Assembly (NCBI GenBank): GCA_951640165.1
Contig: OX621257.1
Coordinates: 13,279,201-13,343,200, forward strand
Direction: 5' to 3'
Source of the DNA: Pseudoips prasinana
Taxonomy: Eukaryota; Arthropoda; Insecta; Lepidoptera; Nolidae
DNA length: 64,000 bases
Shown: piece by piece, positions 54,601 to 64,000 of the stretch
Numbering within the stretch: position 1 is the stretch's first letter
Layout of the letters: every line of letters begins with the position of its first letter
The notes under the pieces: model-generated
Seen by the model: only the letters and a program-made list of their open reading frames with translations
Databases searched by the model: none
Told to the model about the DNA's origin: nothing
Position numbers and translations under genes: made by a program

Positions 54601-55439
54601 AGATATATCTGGTATGATATTAATATAGAAAAGAAAAAGAGTCCATGCTTATTTACGAGATAGTCCGATTGGCAATATTTAATTAGAGTTCCACTTTCCA
54701 GAGTGGCATTTTTTTTTCTTTTACTGTTTACTTTTTAATCTATATTTTTTAATCTGTGATATGATAATGAATAAATAAACATCCGGGCCAAATATCACGT
54801 TAATACAAGCAGCTCTTTAAGCTGAGAGATAAGTCAGTCATTGTTATTGTTATATGACTGCAAATTTCGCAATCTCGTGATTTCATTGAGAGATTTGATA
54901 TAATGAGGATTGTTTAGTAGCTTGCGGTGGTACAGAGTACTTATAATTAAACCATCTAAAGACTTAACCTGGCTTTATGAAAAAAACAATTCAATTCAAA
55001 ATTAAAATGCACGAACTGAGATCGACAACGGCTCGATTCAATATCCCAATTGTCCCTTGCAACGTGTGTACAGTTTCTCCCCAACATAATATTAAAGGTA
55101 ACATTTTTCTTTAAATTTTACCATGTCCACAAAGCGCATGAAATTCGGTTTTTGATAGTTCGATTCTCACACCAACCAAAGGGACGTTGTTCTTTATATC
55201 TTTGTCATTGCATTTAAAACAATTCGAGGTCGGTAGGTACCTACCTATATATAGTTTTTCAAGTGGAGTTAAGTACTAAATCTTTTGAAGTTGGAGATGG
55301 GCGACCGTGTTAGACGTTTGATACCTTAGGTAGTCCAATATACCTAATAGATACTTTAGTATGTATGTCCATCAACACTCACACGCACAGTCATACGAAG
55401 TTTTCGTCTTTTCATCGTAAATTTCTACTGTTTTAAAAC
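54601..55439. other. No gene recognised
   Basis: This is AT-rich interspersed DNA. No open frame with a domain, tRNA or array was seen. Confidence 0.5.
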
Positions 55440-55805
55440 CTATATGTGAGAATAGTTATTACGCAACTTTAAATCGATATAGCTCCTAAACGGCAGGTCA
55501 AATCGAAAAATATTGAAAGAAAACTAAAAATATTTTTTAAATACCTATTCAACGATACCCCACATGACATAGTTTATTGACTTAATTTTTTTTAATTTTC
55601 GCAATATGGCGTCCAGTAGTCGCCATATTGAATTTTCAATAACGTCATGTCTTTAGTGACACTTTCCGGACTGAAAGGAATCGATTGACGTGTGAATTAT
55701 TAAAATTGGTCCAGGCGTTTGGTCTGTATAGTGCTTCAAAGGAACATACATACATACATAGCCTGATAAACACATTACCCTTTGCGTCCCGCAGTCGGGT
55801 AAAAA
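55440..55805 (+). repeat. Interspersed repeat ending in CATA repeats and CAGTCGGGTAAAAA
   Basis: The segment ends AAGGAACATACATACATACA, followed by ACACATTACCCTTTGCGTCC and GCAGTCGGGTAAAAAG. I recall this layout from the 3' ends of common moth repeats. There are inner palindromic words (GGCGTCCAGTAGTCGCC). Non-coding. Confidence 0.5.
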
Positions 55806-56852
55806 GAACAAAATTGTACTAAAATTCCATTTTACATTACATTCTATAGAATGCTATAGAAGTGATGTTAATATTAGATACAAGTATGTAAGTAACATAA
55901 ATGTATAACAACATATTGAAATTATAAACAAAAACTAATATAAAACAGAAAATCCACTAAATTTTCAAATATTACACTTGTTTAAACATTTTACTACATC
56001 AGATTCAAATTTGAATTTTGAACATGCAAATATATCAATGTCAATAAAATTTGTATTATATGATTTCAAAATCCGATGAATAGGGCAACACTAAAATGTG
56101 ATTAATAAAATGCATTTAAGGCTTACACTAAAATGTACTGCCTCGAATTCAGCTGCATGAAACTCAACTTCATTTTAATATCAATTTGGAGTCACAGAAA
56201 CTATTTTGCATTCGAGTGGCAAATGGAAATGAGCCCCAGGCGTTAACACTCACAGCTTAACTCCGTTAGTATTAAAATTCTGAATTCACGGGCATTGCTC
56301 TTTATTTTGTAAAGAATAAATATGAATGTATTTTTATGTATATAACGACGTGTCTAGGATACACGGAGGCATGCCTGAAACACTATTTTCCTAATTTATC
56401 ATTTATTATTTGGTAAGGTTATACCTACAGGCAGTTAGTTAATTTAAAAATATAGGTGGACTTCACTTTCTTAGCAATTCATTATTGAGCAAAATCAATC
56501 AACTATGCTTAATGCGGCACCAAATCACGAATGAAGTTAGATTTTAATTCCAATTACGGCGATCCGTCGATGATATGCGACCACTATAACGTCTCCAGGC
56601 AATAGTGACGCCAAGATGGCCGCCCGTTCGACGTTCCACCAGAGTGACACCGACCATTCACTCTTGTCTATGCAGTTTTGTTGGTAGCGCCACGGTTGCG
56701 CCGTCCACTATTATACATATATATTATGTATAATAGTGAGACAAACGAGCAACTGTTATTATTGTAAAACACCAACAACCTGACAGAACTAGATTTCTAA
56801 CATCAACAACAACTTTTGTGTTACGAGTTCGGACATAACCCAATACATAAAT
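55806..56852. other. No gene recognised
   Basis: This is AT-rich flank of TIR-1, with a GC-richer patch at 56560-56705 (AAGATGGCCGCCCGTTCGAC). No open frame of note. Confidence 0.5.
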
Positions 56853-56879
56853 CGTCCCCGTAGTTGGAAAACTAAATAA
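56853..56879 (+). repeat. TIR-1 left terminal inverted repeat
   Basis: 27 bp, perfect complement of 61007-61033. The next base already differs (G against C). Confidence 0.85.
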
Positions 56880-57336
56880 GTCCAATTTTGGCGATTTTGA
56901 CTTTTTCCTATTTTCAAAACACCTAAAACATGCTGCATATTTGAGCCTTACAGGCATTTTCATATCTAATTCTGTTTCAAAGATATAGCCATTTTTGTCA
57001 GACAGGTCATGACAGATGGAATAATAAATATCTTCAGACAAACATAATTTTTTAAAGGAAAACTAAATAACTCAGTAAATAAATCAATAACTCTGATCAA
57101 TGACAAGATGAATGTCGAATAAGTTAAATAACTTGAGTTGTTGAATTTTTCCTCAACTTAAAAATTCTTTTACAAAACTAACTTTATTCAAGGAAAACTA
57201 AATAACTCTATTTATTTAATTCTGCTATTCAGAATTCTGATATAACGTATCTAATTTATAAATATTTGATGTTATTTATTTCTTCTACAATAAGATAAAG
57301 ATTATTTATAAGATGCTAGCAAAATAAAATTAAATA

Positions 57337-57655
57337 ACTTAAGTTGTCATCAGAGGAAATCAGAGGGTCAAGTCCCATTTCGGGTATCAAACCAATGCCA
57401 CCTTCAACAGATGAAGAATCTTTTGCTGATTCTGGATTTACATGGATTCCGGACACAGAAGAAGAAAATAAAAACGAAACTTAGTTCTTTAATAGACATC
57501 AATATTTCATTGGATAAGAAGAAAAAAAGAGTAAAGAGATTTGAACGAATAAACCCCATTTTGTTGAGAGATTCTGAAGATGAAACAAGTAATATTATAA
57601 CAACTCGAGCTATTATTGAAACCCTTATTGAACAAGTCTCACCCTGAAAAAGAAT
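57337..57655 (+). pseudogene. Decayed acidic coding remnant in TIR-1
   Basis: A frame from 57337 reads SSEEIRGSSPISGIKPMPPS and DEESFADSGFTWIPDTEEE to a stop at 57484. A second frame continues SSLIDINISLDKKKKRVKRF with INPILLRDSEDETSN up to 57646, and a third adds a few codons (SHPEKESWN). Together they suggest about 110 residues of one acidic then basic protein broken by two frameshifts. There is no recognised domain. It could be the transposase N-terminus or a captured host exon. Confidence 0.45.
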
Positions 57656-57719
57656 CATGGAACACAATATTTCGCTGAGATAACAGGTTCAGAAATAGAA
57701 ACAGAAAATAAGGAAATAG

Positions 57720-60480
57720 AAACCGGGGTGCTAAAAACCCCCAGCAGACGCCGTTTTACCAAAACCGATAACCTCTGACCCTGGCAACATATAACACTCG
57801 CATACTGCGGACCGACGAGAAGATCATCGAACTGGAGGAGGAACTGAGCAGGTTACATTGGGATATCATAAGATTGTCTCAACTCCGAAAAGAGGGGGAG
57901 GGCACGATAATCCTAAAATCCGGGAACCTGCTCTATTTCCGGAACCAACGGCGACCTACTGTCCCAAGGTGGTGTCACCTTGGGACAAACACGTGGGACA
58001 ACGTAGAGAAAATCGAGAGTGTGTCGACTAGGGTAGCGTAACTTATTCTCAGAATTACCAAGCGGTATTCGTTGAAGGTAATACAGGTATACGCGCCGAC
58101 TTCGACGAACTCCAACGGTGAGGTTGAGGATATATCAAGAGCCATACATAGCTCTAAAAAGTCTTTCACTGTGGTCATTTGTGGACTTTGACGCGAAGCT
58201 GGGCAAACGATTCGGTAATGGGCTGAGAGTGGGGTAATTTTGAACTGGAGCCCGGAACCCCCGGGGCCAAATGCTGGCCGACTTCATGGAGAAGGAGGAA
58301 CTCTTAATGATGAATTCCTTATTCAGAAAGTCGGATCATCGCAAATGGACCTGGGTGAACCCGATGGTAAAACCAAAAATGAGATAGACTTTATCTTGTC
58401 GATGAGACGACAGATGTTCAATGCGAATAAAACCGGCAGCGATCACAGACTGGTGAGAGGCTCATTGAACCTTAATGTCAATGTTGCAGAGGTCCCGACT
58501 GAGAAAATCTACGCTCCGATCTTTACCTATCCATGTCCAAAACCCCGAACCATTTCAGCTCTAATTGCAAAACCGTTTCGAATGCGTAGCACTAGGTAAT
58601 CTAATCCTTGTGTCGCGGGGTACTTTACAAACATATAATAGACGGACACAAATTACATCCAGGCTCAGAACAACTATTTATGGGTCACACAAATAGCTAT
58701 CCGGCGCGGGATTCAAACCCGCGACACGCAGCGGCGAGGCGACTGTCTCATCCACCACGACACACATGCAGTCAAGTGGACTAATACTACGACAAGCTTG
58801 TAGAAGCTGTCCATACGGCTGGGTCTAAATTCTTCAAGGCCCGCTGTACAAACAGAACTAAAAAGATCTCTGACTCTACCCTGTAACTTATGGAAGAAAG
58901 GAGGATAATGGTTCTGAACTCCTCAGATGATGCTACCAGATACCGGCGGCTCAACAGACAGATCTCAAAGTCTTTGACTCGCCACACGCGTCAATTTAAT
59001 GCAATTAGTATTAAAGAGACCATCAAGCGGAACAAAGGCTCTAAAGTGCCTAGGATCCCAGAGCACGAATAACCCGTCATTACACCGAAGACATCCTGAA
59101 AGTCAGCCTGTACGAGATTAGAATGGCTCTCAGACAACATAAGAACAACAAGGCGCTTGGTGAGGATGTAGTTACAGCAGAGCTTCTGAAAGCGGGTGGT
59201 ACACCAATGCTACGGGCCCATCAGAACTTATATAACTCCGTCATATTGGATGGTCAAACTAACAACAACTCCACAAGCATGGCACAGAAGTGTGGTGATG
59301 CTCTTCTTCAAAAAGGGTGACAAAACCCTATTAAAGAATTATAGACCGACACTGCTGAGCCATGTTTACAAGTTGTTTTCGAGGGTCATTACGAATCGTC
59401 TCGCACGCAGGTTTGATGACTTCCAGCCTCCCGAATAAACTGGTTTCCGAAAAGGCTTTAGCACCATAGACCACATACATACGCTGGGGCAAGTTGTGTA
59501 GAAGACCGAAAAGTATAACAAGCCACTGTGTTTAGCGTTTGTGGAATATGAGCAAGCCTTCGATTCTATCGAAACCTGGGCCGTGCTCAGGTCTCTCCAA
59601 AGGTGCCAAATCGACTACCGGTATATCGAGGTGTTAAAGTGTTTGTATGAAAACGCCACTATGTCAGTGCGACACCAGGACTATAATTCGAAACCTATCC
59701 ACTTACAGCGAGGCGTGAGACAGGCAGATGTTATATTCCTGAAACTTTTCACCACTGCATTGGTCTTCAAGCTTCTGGACTGGAAAGACTTTAGCAATGT
59801 CAATGGCGAGTACATCACTCACCATCGATTTGCCGATGAGCAGTCATGGCTGAGACCATGGAAAATCTCGGTACAATGCTCGATGGCCTCAGCAGAGTTT
59901 CTCAACAAGTGGGTCTGAAAAATGAACATGGATAAGACGAATATCATTGTACCCGCTCAATTGAAGGTTAGAGACTAGGACATACCATCCAACAAGGTAG
60001 GTCCAACTTCGAGAAGGAGATCCATTGTAGAATCCAACTCGGCTGGGCTCACAGTTTCTCATATCGGAAGTCTTCGACCAGTGTGTGTTGCCAGTGATGA
60101 CTTACGGAACAGAGACGTGGTCGCTCACTATGGGCCTTATTAGACGGCTCAAGGTCACCCAAAGAGCAATGGAGAGGGCTATACTCGAAGTTTACTCGTG
60201 GGATCGAATCAGAAGTGTCAAAATCCGCAGGCGAACCAAAGTCATCGACATAGCCCGAAGAATTGCAAAACTGAAGTGGCAGTGGGCGACATAGTTGGTA
60301 GACCCGTCGGCTGTTGGGCAAAAAGGTTCTTAAGAGGCGACCACGAACTGGAAGAGGTGAGCGCGTGGGCAGGCCCCCTACAAGATGGGCCGATGATCTT
60401 ATGCGGGTCGCTGGGTGCGAATAGCGCAAGACCGGCAATGGTGGAGTTCGGCTGATATGATAATGATGATGATGTTTATT
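57720..60480 (+). mobile_element. RTE-type LINE, nearly full length, degenerate
   Basis: The coding order is complete but broken. Endonuclease start: TRILRTDEKIIELEEELSRL and HWDIIRLSQLRKEG (57790-57900). Endonuclease end: TGSDHRLVRGSLNLNVNV (58430-58490). Linker: DDATRYRRLNRQISKSLTRH (58925-58985). RT pieces: ALRQHKNNKALGEDVVTAEL (59123), NYRPTLLSHVYKLFSRVI (59340), FVEYEQAFDSIETWAVLRSL (59530) and VMTYGTETWSLTMGLIRRLK (60090). It ends in GATGATGATG near 60470, as RTE elements do. The catalytic pair appears lost (HHRFADEQSWL), with many stops. A SINE is inserted at 58603-58786. Confidence 0.85.
58603..58786 (-). mobile_element. tRNA-derived SINE in the RTE, minus strand
   Basis: It shares with 52735-52917 the body from ACATATAATAGACGGACACA through GGGTCACACAA. 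The B box GGGTTTGAATCCCGCGCC is on the minus strand. It interrupts the RTE linker between the endonuclease end and CTACGACAAGCTTGTAGAAG. Confidence 0.75.
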
Positions 60481-61006
60481 TTTTAAGGTTGTGGCATGAT
60501 AAGTATCTGATAATAATACACCTTTTCTAAACTTTTCTATTTATTCCTTAAAATAACATTATTAATATCATAATACAGCGTTTATTTCATATGAGACCAA
60601 CAAAAGTTAAAAAATATCAAAGGAATAATAACATACAAAGCCACTAAATTTTACATTTAAAAATATTTCGAGTGTGATAAATTCAATAACTGCACTTATT
60701 TCACCAAATTTGACTCTACCACATGTATTTAGCTTGTAGGAAAACTAAATAAATAGCCGAAATAAGTAGCTAATTGCAGTTACGTTATAAAAACAGTTGT
60801 GGCAAAATTAAACAACTTGATTTTTTATTTATTATTTAGTTATAGTTAAAGATAGAGTTCAGTTTGTTAAAGCATAATGTGAAAAGTTATCAGATCCACA
60901 AAATATAAAATTGCCGACAGCGAAATTGTCTCACATTTTCTTATAAATGTACATTAACTAAAAAAAAACACTTAATCGCGTTTATCTCAGAACTACAAAA
61001 TCAGAG

Positions 61007-61033
61007 TTATTTAGTTTTCCAACTACGGGGACG
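61007..61033 (-). repeat. TIR-1 right terminal inverted repeat
   Basis: TTATTTAGTTTTCCAACTAC then GGGGACG, the perfect complement of 56853-56879. AAAT follows at 61034-61037. Confidence 0.85.
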
Positions 61034-61970
61034 AAATATAAACCATGCGGGGCAGTCTTTGGGGACTGCCGATATTAGGGAAAACTATTTATTCATTTCT
61101 CATACTCGGAAAGTAGTGTTTATTTGATCCGAGTAGCAAGTGGAAGATGCTACTTCCCACCTTTGGGCGGTAAAGACTCATAATAATTGCTTCCCTCTCT
61201 ATGATAGGGATAAATTTTAAAAATAGAATTAAATTTGGTGAGGGAGTTGGCTGTAAAAAGTCTAACATACCTAATTAAGAAAAAAATGCTCCGGTCAGTG
61301 AATGTATAAACTGCCAGTGTGAATTTAAAAAAGACCCTCCATCCTACGAGTATTTGATCAGGTCATGTGTCCTGCTGAGGCGAGATTCATTTAATTAGGG
61401 TTTACCCAAAGATATTATTATAATATCTTTGGGTTTACCAACAGTTGCTACAGATTAAATACAGATAAGAACTTACAAGTATTTGTGTCTTGAATCTAAC
61501 TGCACAACCAGTTATAGGCAAACACTTCATGCAAAGTGTTTTTGGATCATCGACTGTGTAATTTTAAACATTCGTATAGATTTACTTTAATTCTAGATTA
61601 TATTTAAATACTAATCACAATCATCAATCTAACGCTACAGACATATATTACGTCAAGCGTACAAATCCAAATAAATAATTATACTTTATCCTACTTTATT
61701 ACACCTTAGGCGTTACTTGGCGTGATGGGAAACCGTGACTTTGAGCCTCATTTACATTGTACTACGTTGCAAATTACTTTTGACGCGTATTTTACCCTCT
61801 TCCGTTAAAAGGTTGAGAGGCTTACTGGCTGGCTTACCAGAGAAGATTACTAGCTGCCGTTTTCTGATACAAACGTATTCTTCATTTACCCACATGGATT
61901 TTAAGACTACCTACACCAATATATTTTTACGGAAAATGCCGAAATATTGCTTTCGTCTTTACGTGTAACT
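61034..61970. other. No gene recognised; one small palindrome
   Basis: At 61404-61434 the perfect inverted repeat ACCCAAAGATATT/AATATCTTTGGGT surrounds 5 bases. The remainder shows nothing, and the open frame at 61735-61968 has no domain. Confidence 0.5.
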
Positions 61971-62340
61971 AGCTGTGCCCCACGGTTTTACCCGCGTTAA
62001 ACTATATAAATGCCTATGTGTCATTTGTATATATATACTATATTACTACAAAGTTTTGTTGAGCTGTGTGGTGACAGGGGCGAATATCAGAATATCGTCA
62101 CTCCCTCTCATTCCTTGGAGGGCGGAGACGTCAACCCGAAGGAATATCTATCAGAGGACGGGCAGCAACTTCCTTCTGAGAACTATGACCATCTTACTGC
62201 GATCGCCAACCCATCTGCTAAGCGTGGTGATTGTGGCATTTCCCCACAAGATGATTCTTGGGAGAGGTTTGTCCAGCAGTGGACTTCTTTCAGCTATGAT
62301 GGTGACTACAAAGTTTCATCAAAATCCGTTTGGTAGTTTT
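61971..62340 (+). repeat. Interspersed repeat (GTGCCCCACGGTTTTACCCG start)
   Basis: The opening AGCTGTGCCCCACGGTTTTA and CCCGCGTTAAAC match 62830-62870. From 62060 it continues with the GCTGTGTGGTGAC family also present at 33230-33460. Two overlapping open frames (61975-62346, 62010-62336) follow from that repeat and show no known domain. Confidence 0.55.
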
Positions 62341-62829
62341 GCCTGAAAGAGTACCAAACGTCCATACATTTATATATCCATACAAAAAACTTTATTTTGT
62401 GTATAGAATGGAACGAAACGGCCTCGACTGTAGTGTTTTTTTCAAGTTAAACATCACATATGTACTTTTCTAGGACCTTTCAATTGACGATGACAAACTA
62501 TTTAAAAGTTGTATTATTTCCTGAACTGTGTCGACTTTTACAACATGGGTGTGTAAAAGTTTTCCTTAACGGAAATGTTTACCCGTATTACTTACTTACT
62601 AATGTATGGGCTGTGGTTAACATAGTGTCAGAGTTGTTCGAACCTGCGAGGCAGTGAAAAAACCATTCACAAGAGCGTGTGTCGCAACAGCGGCATTCGA
62701 AACAATATATGACACCCGGTCGGCAAACAGAAAGACATCTGGGGCATCAATCCCCCCCAAGCGTCACAATCGGCATCAATACTACATATGTGGTGGACAG
62801 AAAGCTCGTTGCTGACGAATTTATATTAA
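62341..62829. other. No gene recognised
   Basis: Short open frames at 62460-62657 and 62679-62864 have no domain. This is probably the spacer between two repeat copies. Confidence 0.45.
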
Positions 62830-63110
62830 AAACTAGCAGTGCCCCGCGGTTTTACCCGCGTTAAACTTTATAAATTATTATAGCTCCTCCCCGTAGGTGA
62901 TAGCGTGATAATATGAAGCCTATATGTTGACCCGACCTCTTAGTAATATTCATGCAAAATTTAAAGTAAATCCATGGAGTAGGTACTTTTTGAGTTTAGC
63001 CCGGACATACATACAGACAAACCGACAAACAGACAAAAATTCTAACAACTGTATTTTTGGCTTCGCTATCGCTTGTAGATCACGCCCCAAGTATCCTTTA
63101 AAAAAATATT
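62830..63110 (+). repeat. Interspersed repeat (GTGCCCCGCGGTTTTACCCG start), second copy
   Basis: It starts AGCAGTGCCCCGCGGTTTTA and CCCGCGTTAAACT as at 61971, then differs. It ends in ACATACATACAGACAAACCG and TTTGGCTTCGCTATCGCTTG, the kind of tail seen in moth repeats. Non-coding. From 63111 to 63498 nothing is recognised. Confidence 0.55.
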
Positions 63111-63498
63111 CAATGTACAGTTTGGACTTTCCTACGATTTTATTATATGTATAGATAAGATAGATAAATGTATTGTAATCTAGTGTAAAAATCAATTCTT
63201 TGGTAAAAATATACAAATTAATTGAACAGGCTGAGGTATCTCAGTAAATAAATTTTGCACACCGAAATTCCCCATAGACCAATTGTTTTCACTCATGAAA
63301 TCTCTAAAACATCTCCCGGAATACTTTTAATAAAATAAAATATCACGTAGAATTCTGTTAGACTGCGACTATAAATTAAATTATATAATGTACATTTTCG
63401 TTATTTTTTATTATGCATGAACTTGGCAAATAAGCATTTGATCCCTATAAAGCAGTGGTTATGTAGTAGAGAGCAGATATATCATATATACATAAATA

Positions 63499-64000
63499 TT
63501 AGGTCTTTACCTATGAAATTGCCGTTCTGCAGTACTGGCCATTTCAAATCAAAATAATTTTTGTTTGGCTAAGAATTCTAATTTCGAATTAATTTTATTT
63601 TAAAAACATGGATTCTTTTTTCCAAAAGTAGTCATTTCTTTATTGATTAGTGTTACATTTTCATCGCATTTCAATCTTTTTCGTCATCATGGATACGTTA
63701 AAAATTCGAGTAATTATGGAATATGAGTACCGTCGTGGCAGCAACGCGGCACAAGCGGCACGCAACATCAACGACGTTTACGGAGCTAACACTACAAACC
63801 AACGCACCACCTGTTATTGGTTTGCTCGCTTCCGTTCTGGAAATTTCGACCTGAAAAATGAACCTCGCGGTCGTCCGAAGACTTTGGTCGACAATGACGA
63901 ATTAAAGGCGGTTGTGGAAGCTGATGATACACAATCTACGGCTGAATTAGCAGCAGCTTTCGACGTTAGCGTCAAAACAATATTGGTCCATTTGCGTCAA
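63499..64000 (+). mobile_element. mariner-2, cut by the window end
   Basis: The left end TTAGGTCTTTACCTATGAAA follows a TA dinucleotide (63497-63498). Compared with mariner-1 over the shared 500 bp I see about two differences, both outside the gene. The right part lies beyond the window. Confidence 0.93.
63689..64000 (+). CDS. Mariner transposase, N-terminal 104 codons
   Basis: ATG at 63689; frame open to the window end at exactly codon 104 (VHLRQ). It contains the helix-turn-helix DNA-binding region but not the catalytic triad. The residues equal those of mariner-1 throughout the visible part. Whether the copy is intact depends on the sequence past 64000. Confidence 0.93.
   Translation, partial: MDTLKIRVIMEYEYRRGSNAAQAARNINDVYGANTTNQRTTCYWFARFRSGNFDLKNEPRGRPKTLVDNDELKAVVEADDTQSTAELAAAFDVSVKTILVHLRQ

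Larger units (their letters stand above)
56853..61033. mobile_element. TIR-1: unrecognised DNA transposon with subterminal repeats
   Basis: 27-bp perfect inverted repeats beginning CGTCCCCGTAGTTGGAAAAC lie at 56853-56879 and 61007-61033. AAAT flanks both ends, a probable 4-bp target duplication. The motif GGAAAACTAAATAA, present in the termini, recurs inside both ends in direct or changed form (about 57056, 57192, 57328, 60729, 60815), like transposase-binding subterminal repeats. A 2.8-kb RTE LINE is inserted inside, so the element itself is about 1.4 kb, with a decayed coding stretch at 57337-57655. I cannot assign a superfamily. Confidence 0.72.

Noticed and set aside
56724..57041. 105-codon minus-strand protein
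   Set aside because: It runs across the TIR-1 terminal repeat and its flank, so it cannot belong to a single functional unit; no domain.
61404..61434. Transcription terminator
   Set aside because: The palindrome lies in AT-rich intergenic DNA of a eukaryote with no adjacent gene.

Overview
The window reads as insect, very probably lepidopteran, repeat-rich heterochromatin. Evidence for Lepidoptera is inferential: tRNA-derived SINEs with moth-type tails, an R1-clade LINE, RTE-type LINEs with GATGAT tails, a mori-like mariner, BEL/Pao elements and an errantivirus-type LTR element with an env gene, all in AT-rich DNA. I find no host gene I can defend. Everything with a recognisable product belongs to a transposable element, and most elements are nested in others, as expected of a W chromosome or pericentromere (inference).

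Region by region. 1-3048: SINEs, one inserted inside another. 3049-7942: a minus-strand BEL/Pao element (BEL-1) with identical-looking 203-bp LTRs and an ATATA target duplication. It lacks protease and the first half of RT and carries two abutting perfect hairpins in pol. 8621-8925: a SINE. 10414-11157: a 744-bp miniature LTR element with a CTACG duplication. 11162-12600: three copies of a 141-bp palindromic MITE.

13040-44763 is one large nest. The outermost layer is a minus-strand BEL/Pao element (BEL-2) with LTRs at 13040-13239 and 44564-44763. Its gag was split by a 5.9-kb LINE (LINE-A, 38134-44035, 12-bp duplication). Its protease was split by an errantivirus-like element (ERV-1, 18409-36807, GATC duplication). 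ERV-1 was in turn split by a LINE (LINE-C, 21620-23157) and by a non-coding LTR element (LTR-3, 26714-35372, CGTG duplication). LTR-3 contains GC-rich and AT-rich tandem arrays, two LINE fragments and, inside its right LTR, an intact mariner (33749-35036). Superimposed on this is a 3.55-kb near-perfect inverted duplication (arms 13310-16863 and 17065-20619, spacer 201 bp) that replaced the 3' part of BEL-2.

44764-50618: a GC-rich R1-clade LINE (LINE-B). 51886-52325: a fold-back element. 52735-54600: SINE, LINE and RTE fragments. 56853-61033: an unrecognised DNA transposon with 27-bp terminal inverted repeats, repeated subterminal motifs and an RTE LINE inserted inside it. 61971-63110: short interspersed repeats. 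63499-64000: the start of a second mariner, nearly identical to the first.

The coding sequences are retrotransposon gag, protease, RT, RNase H, integrase and env genes plus one transposase. Only mariner-1 (complete), mariner-2 (as far as visible) and the ORF1s of LINE-A and LINE-B look uninterrupted. The order of insertion can be read from the nesting: BEL-2 first, then LINE-A and ERV-1, then LTR-3 and LINE-C within ERV-1, then mariner within LTR-3. The inverted duplication formed after ERV-1 inserted.
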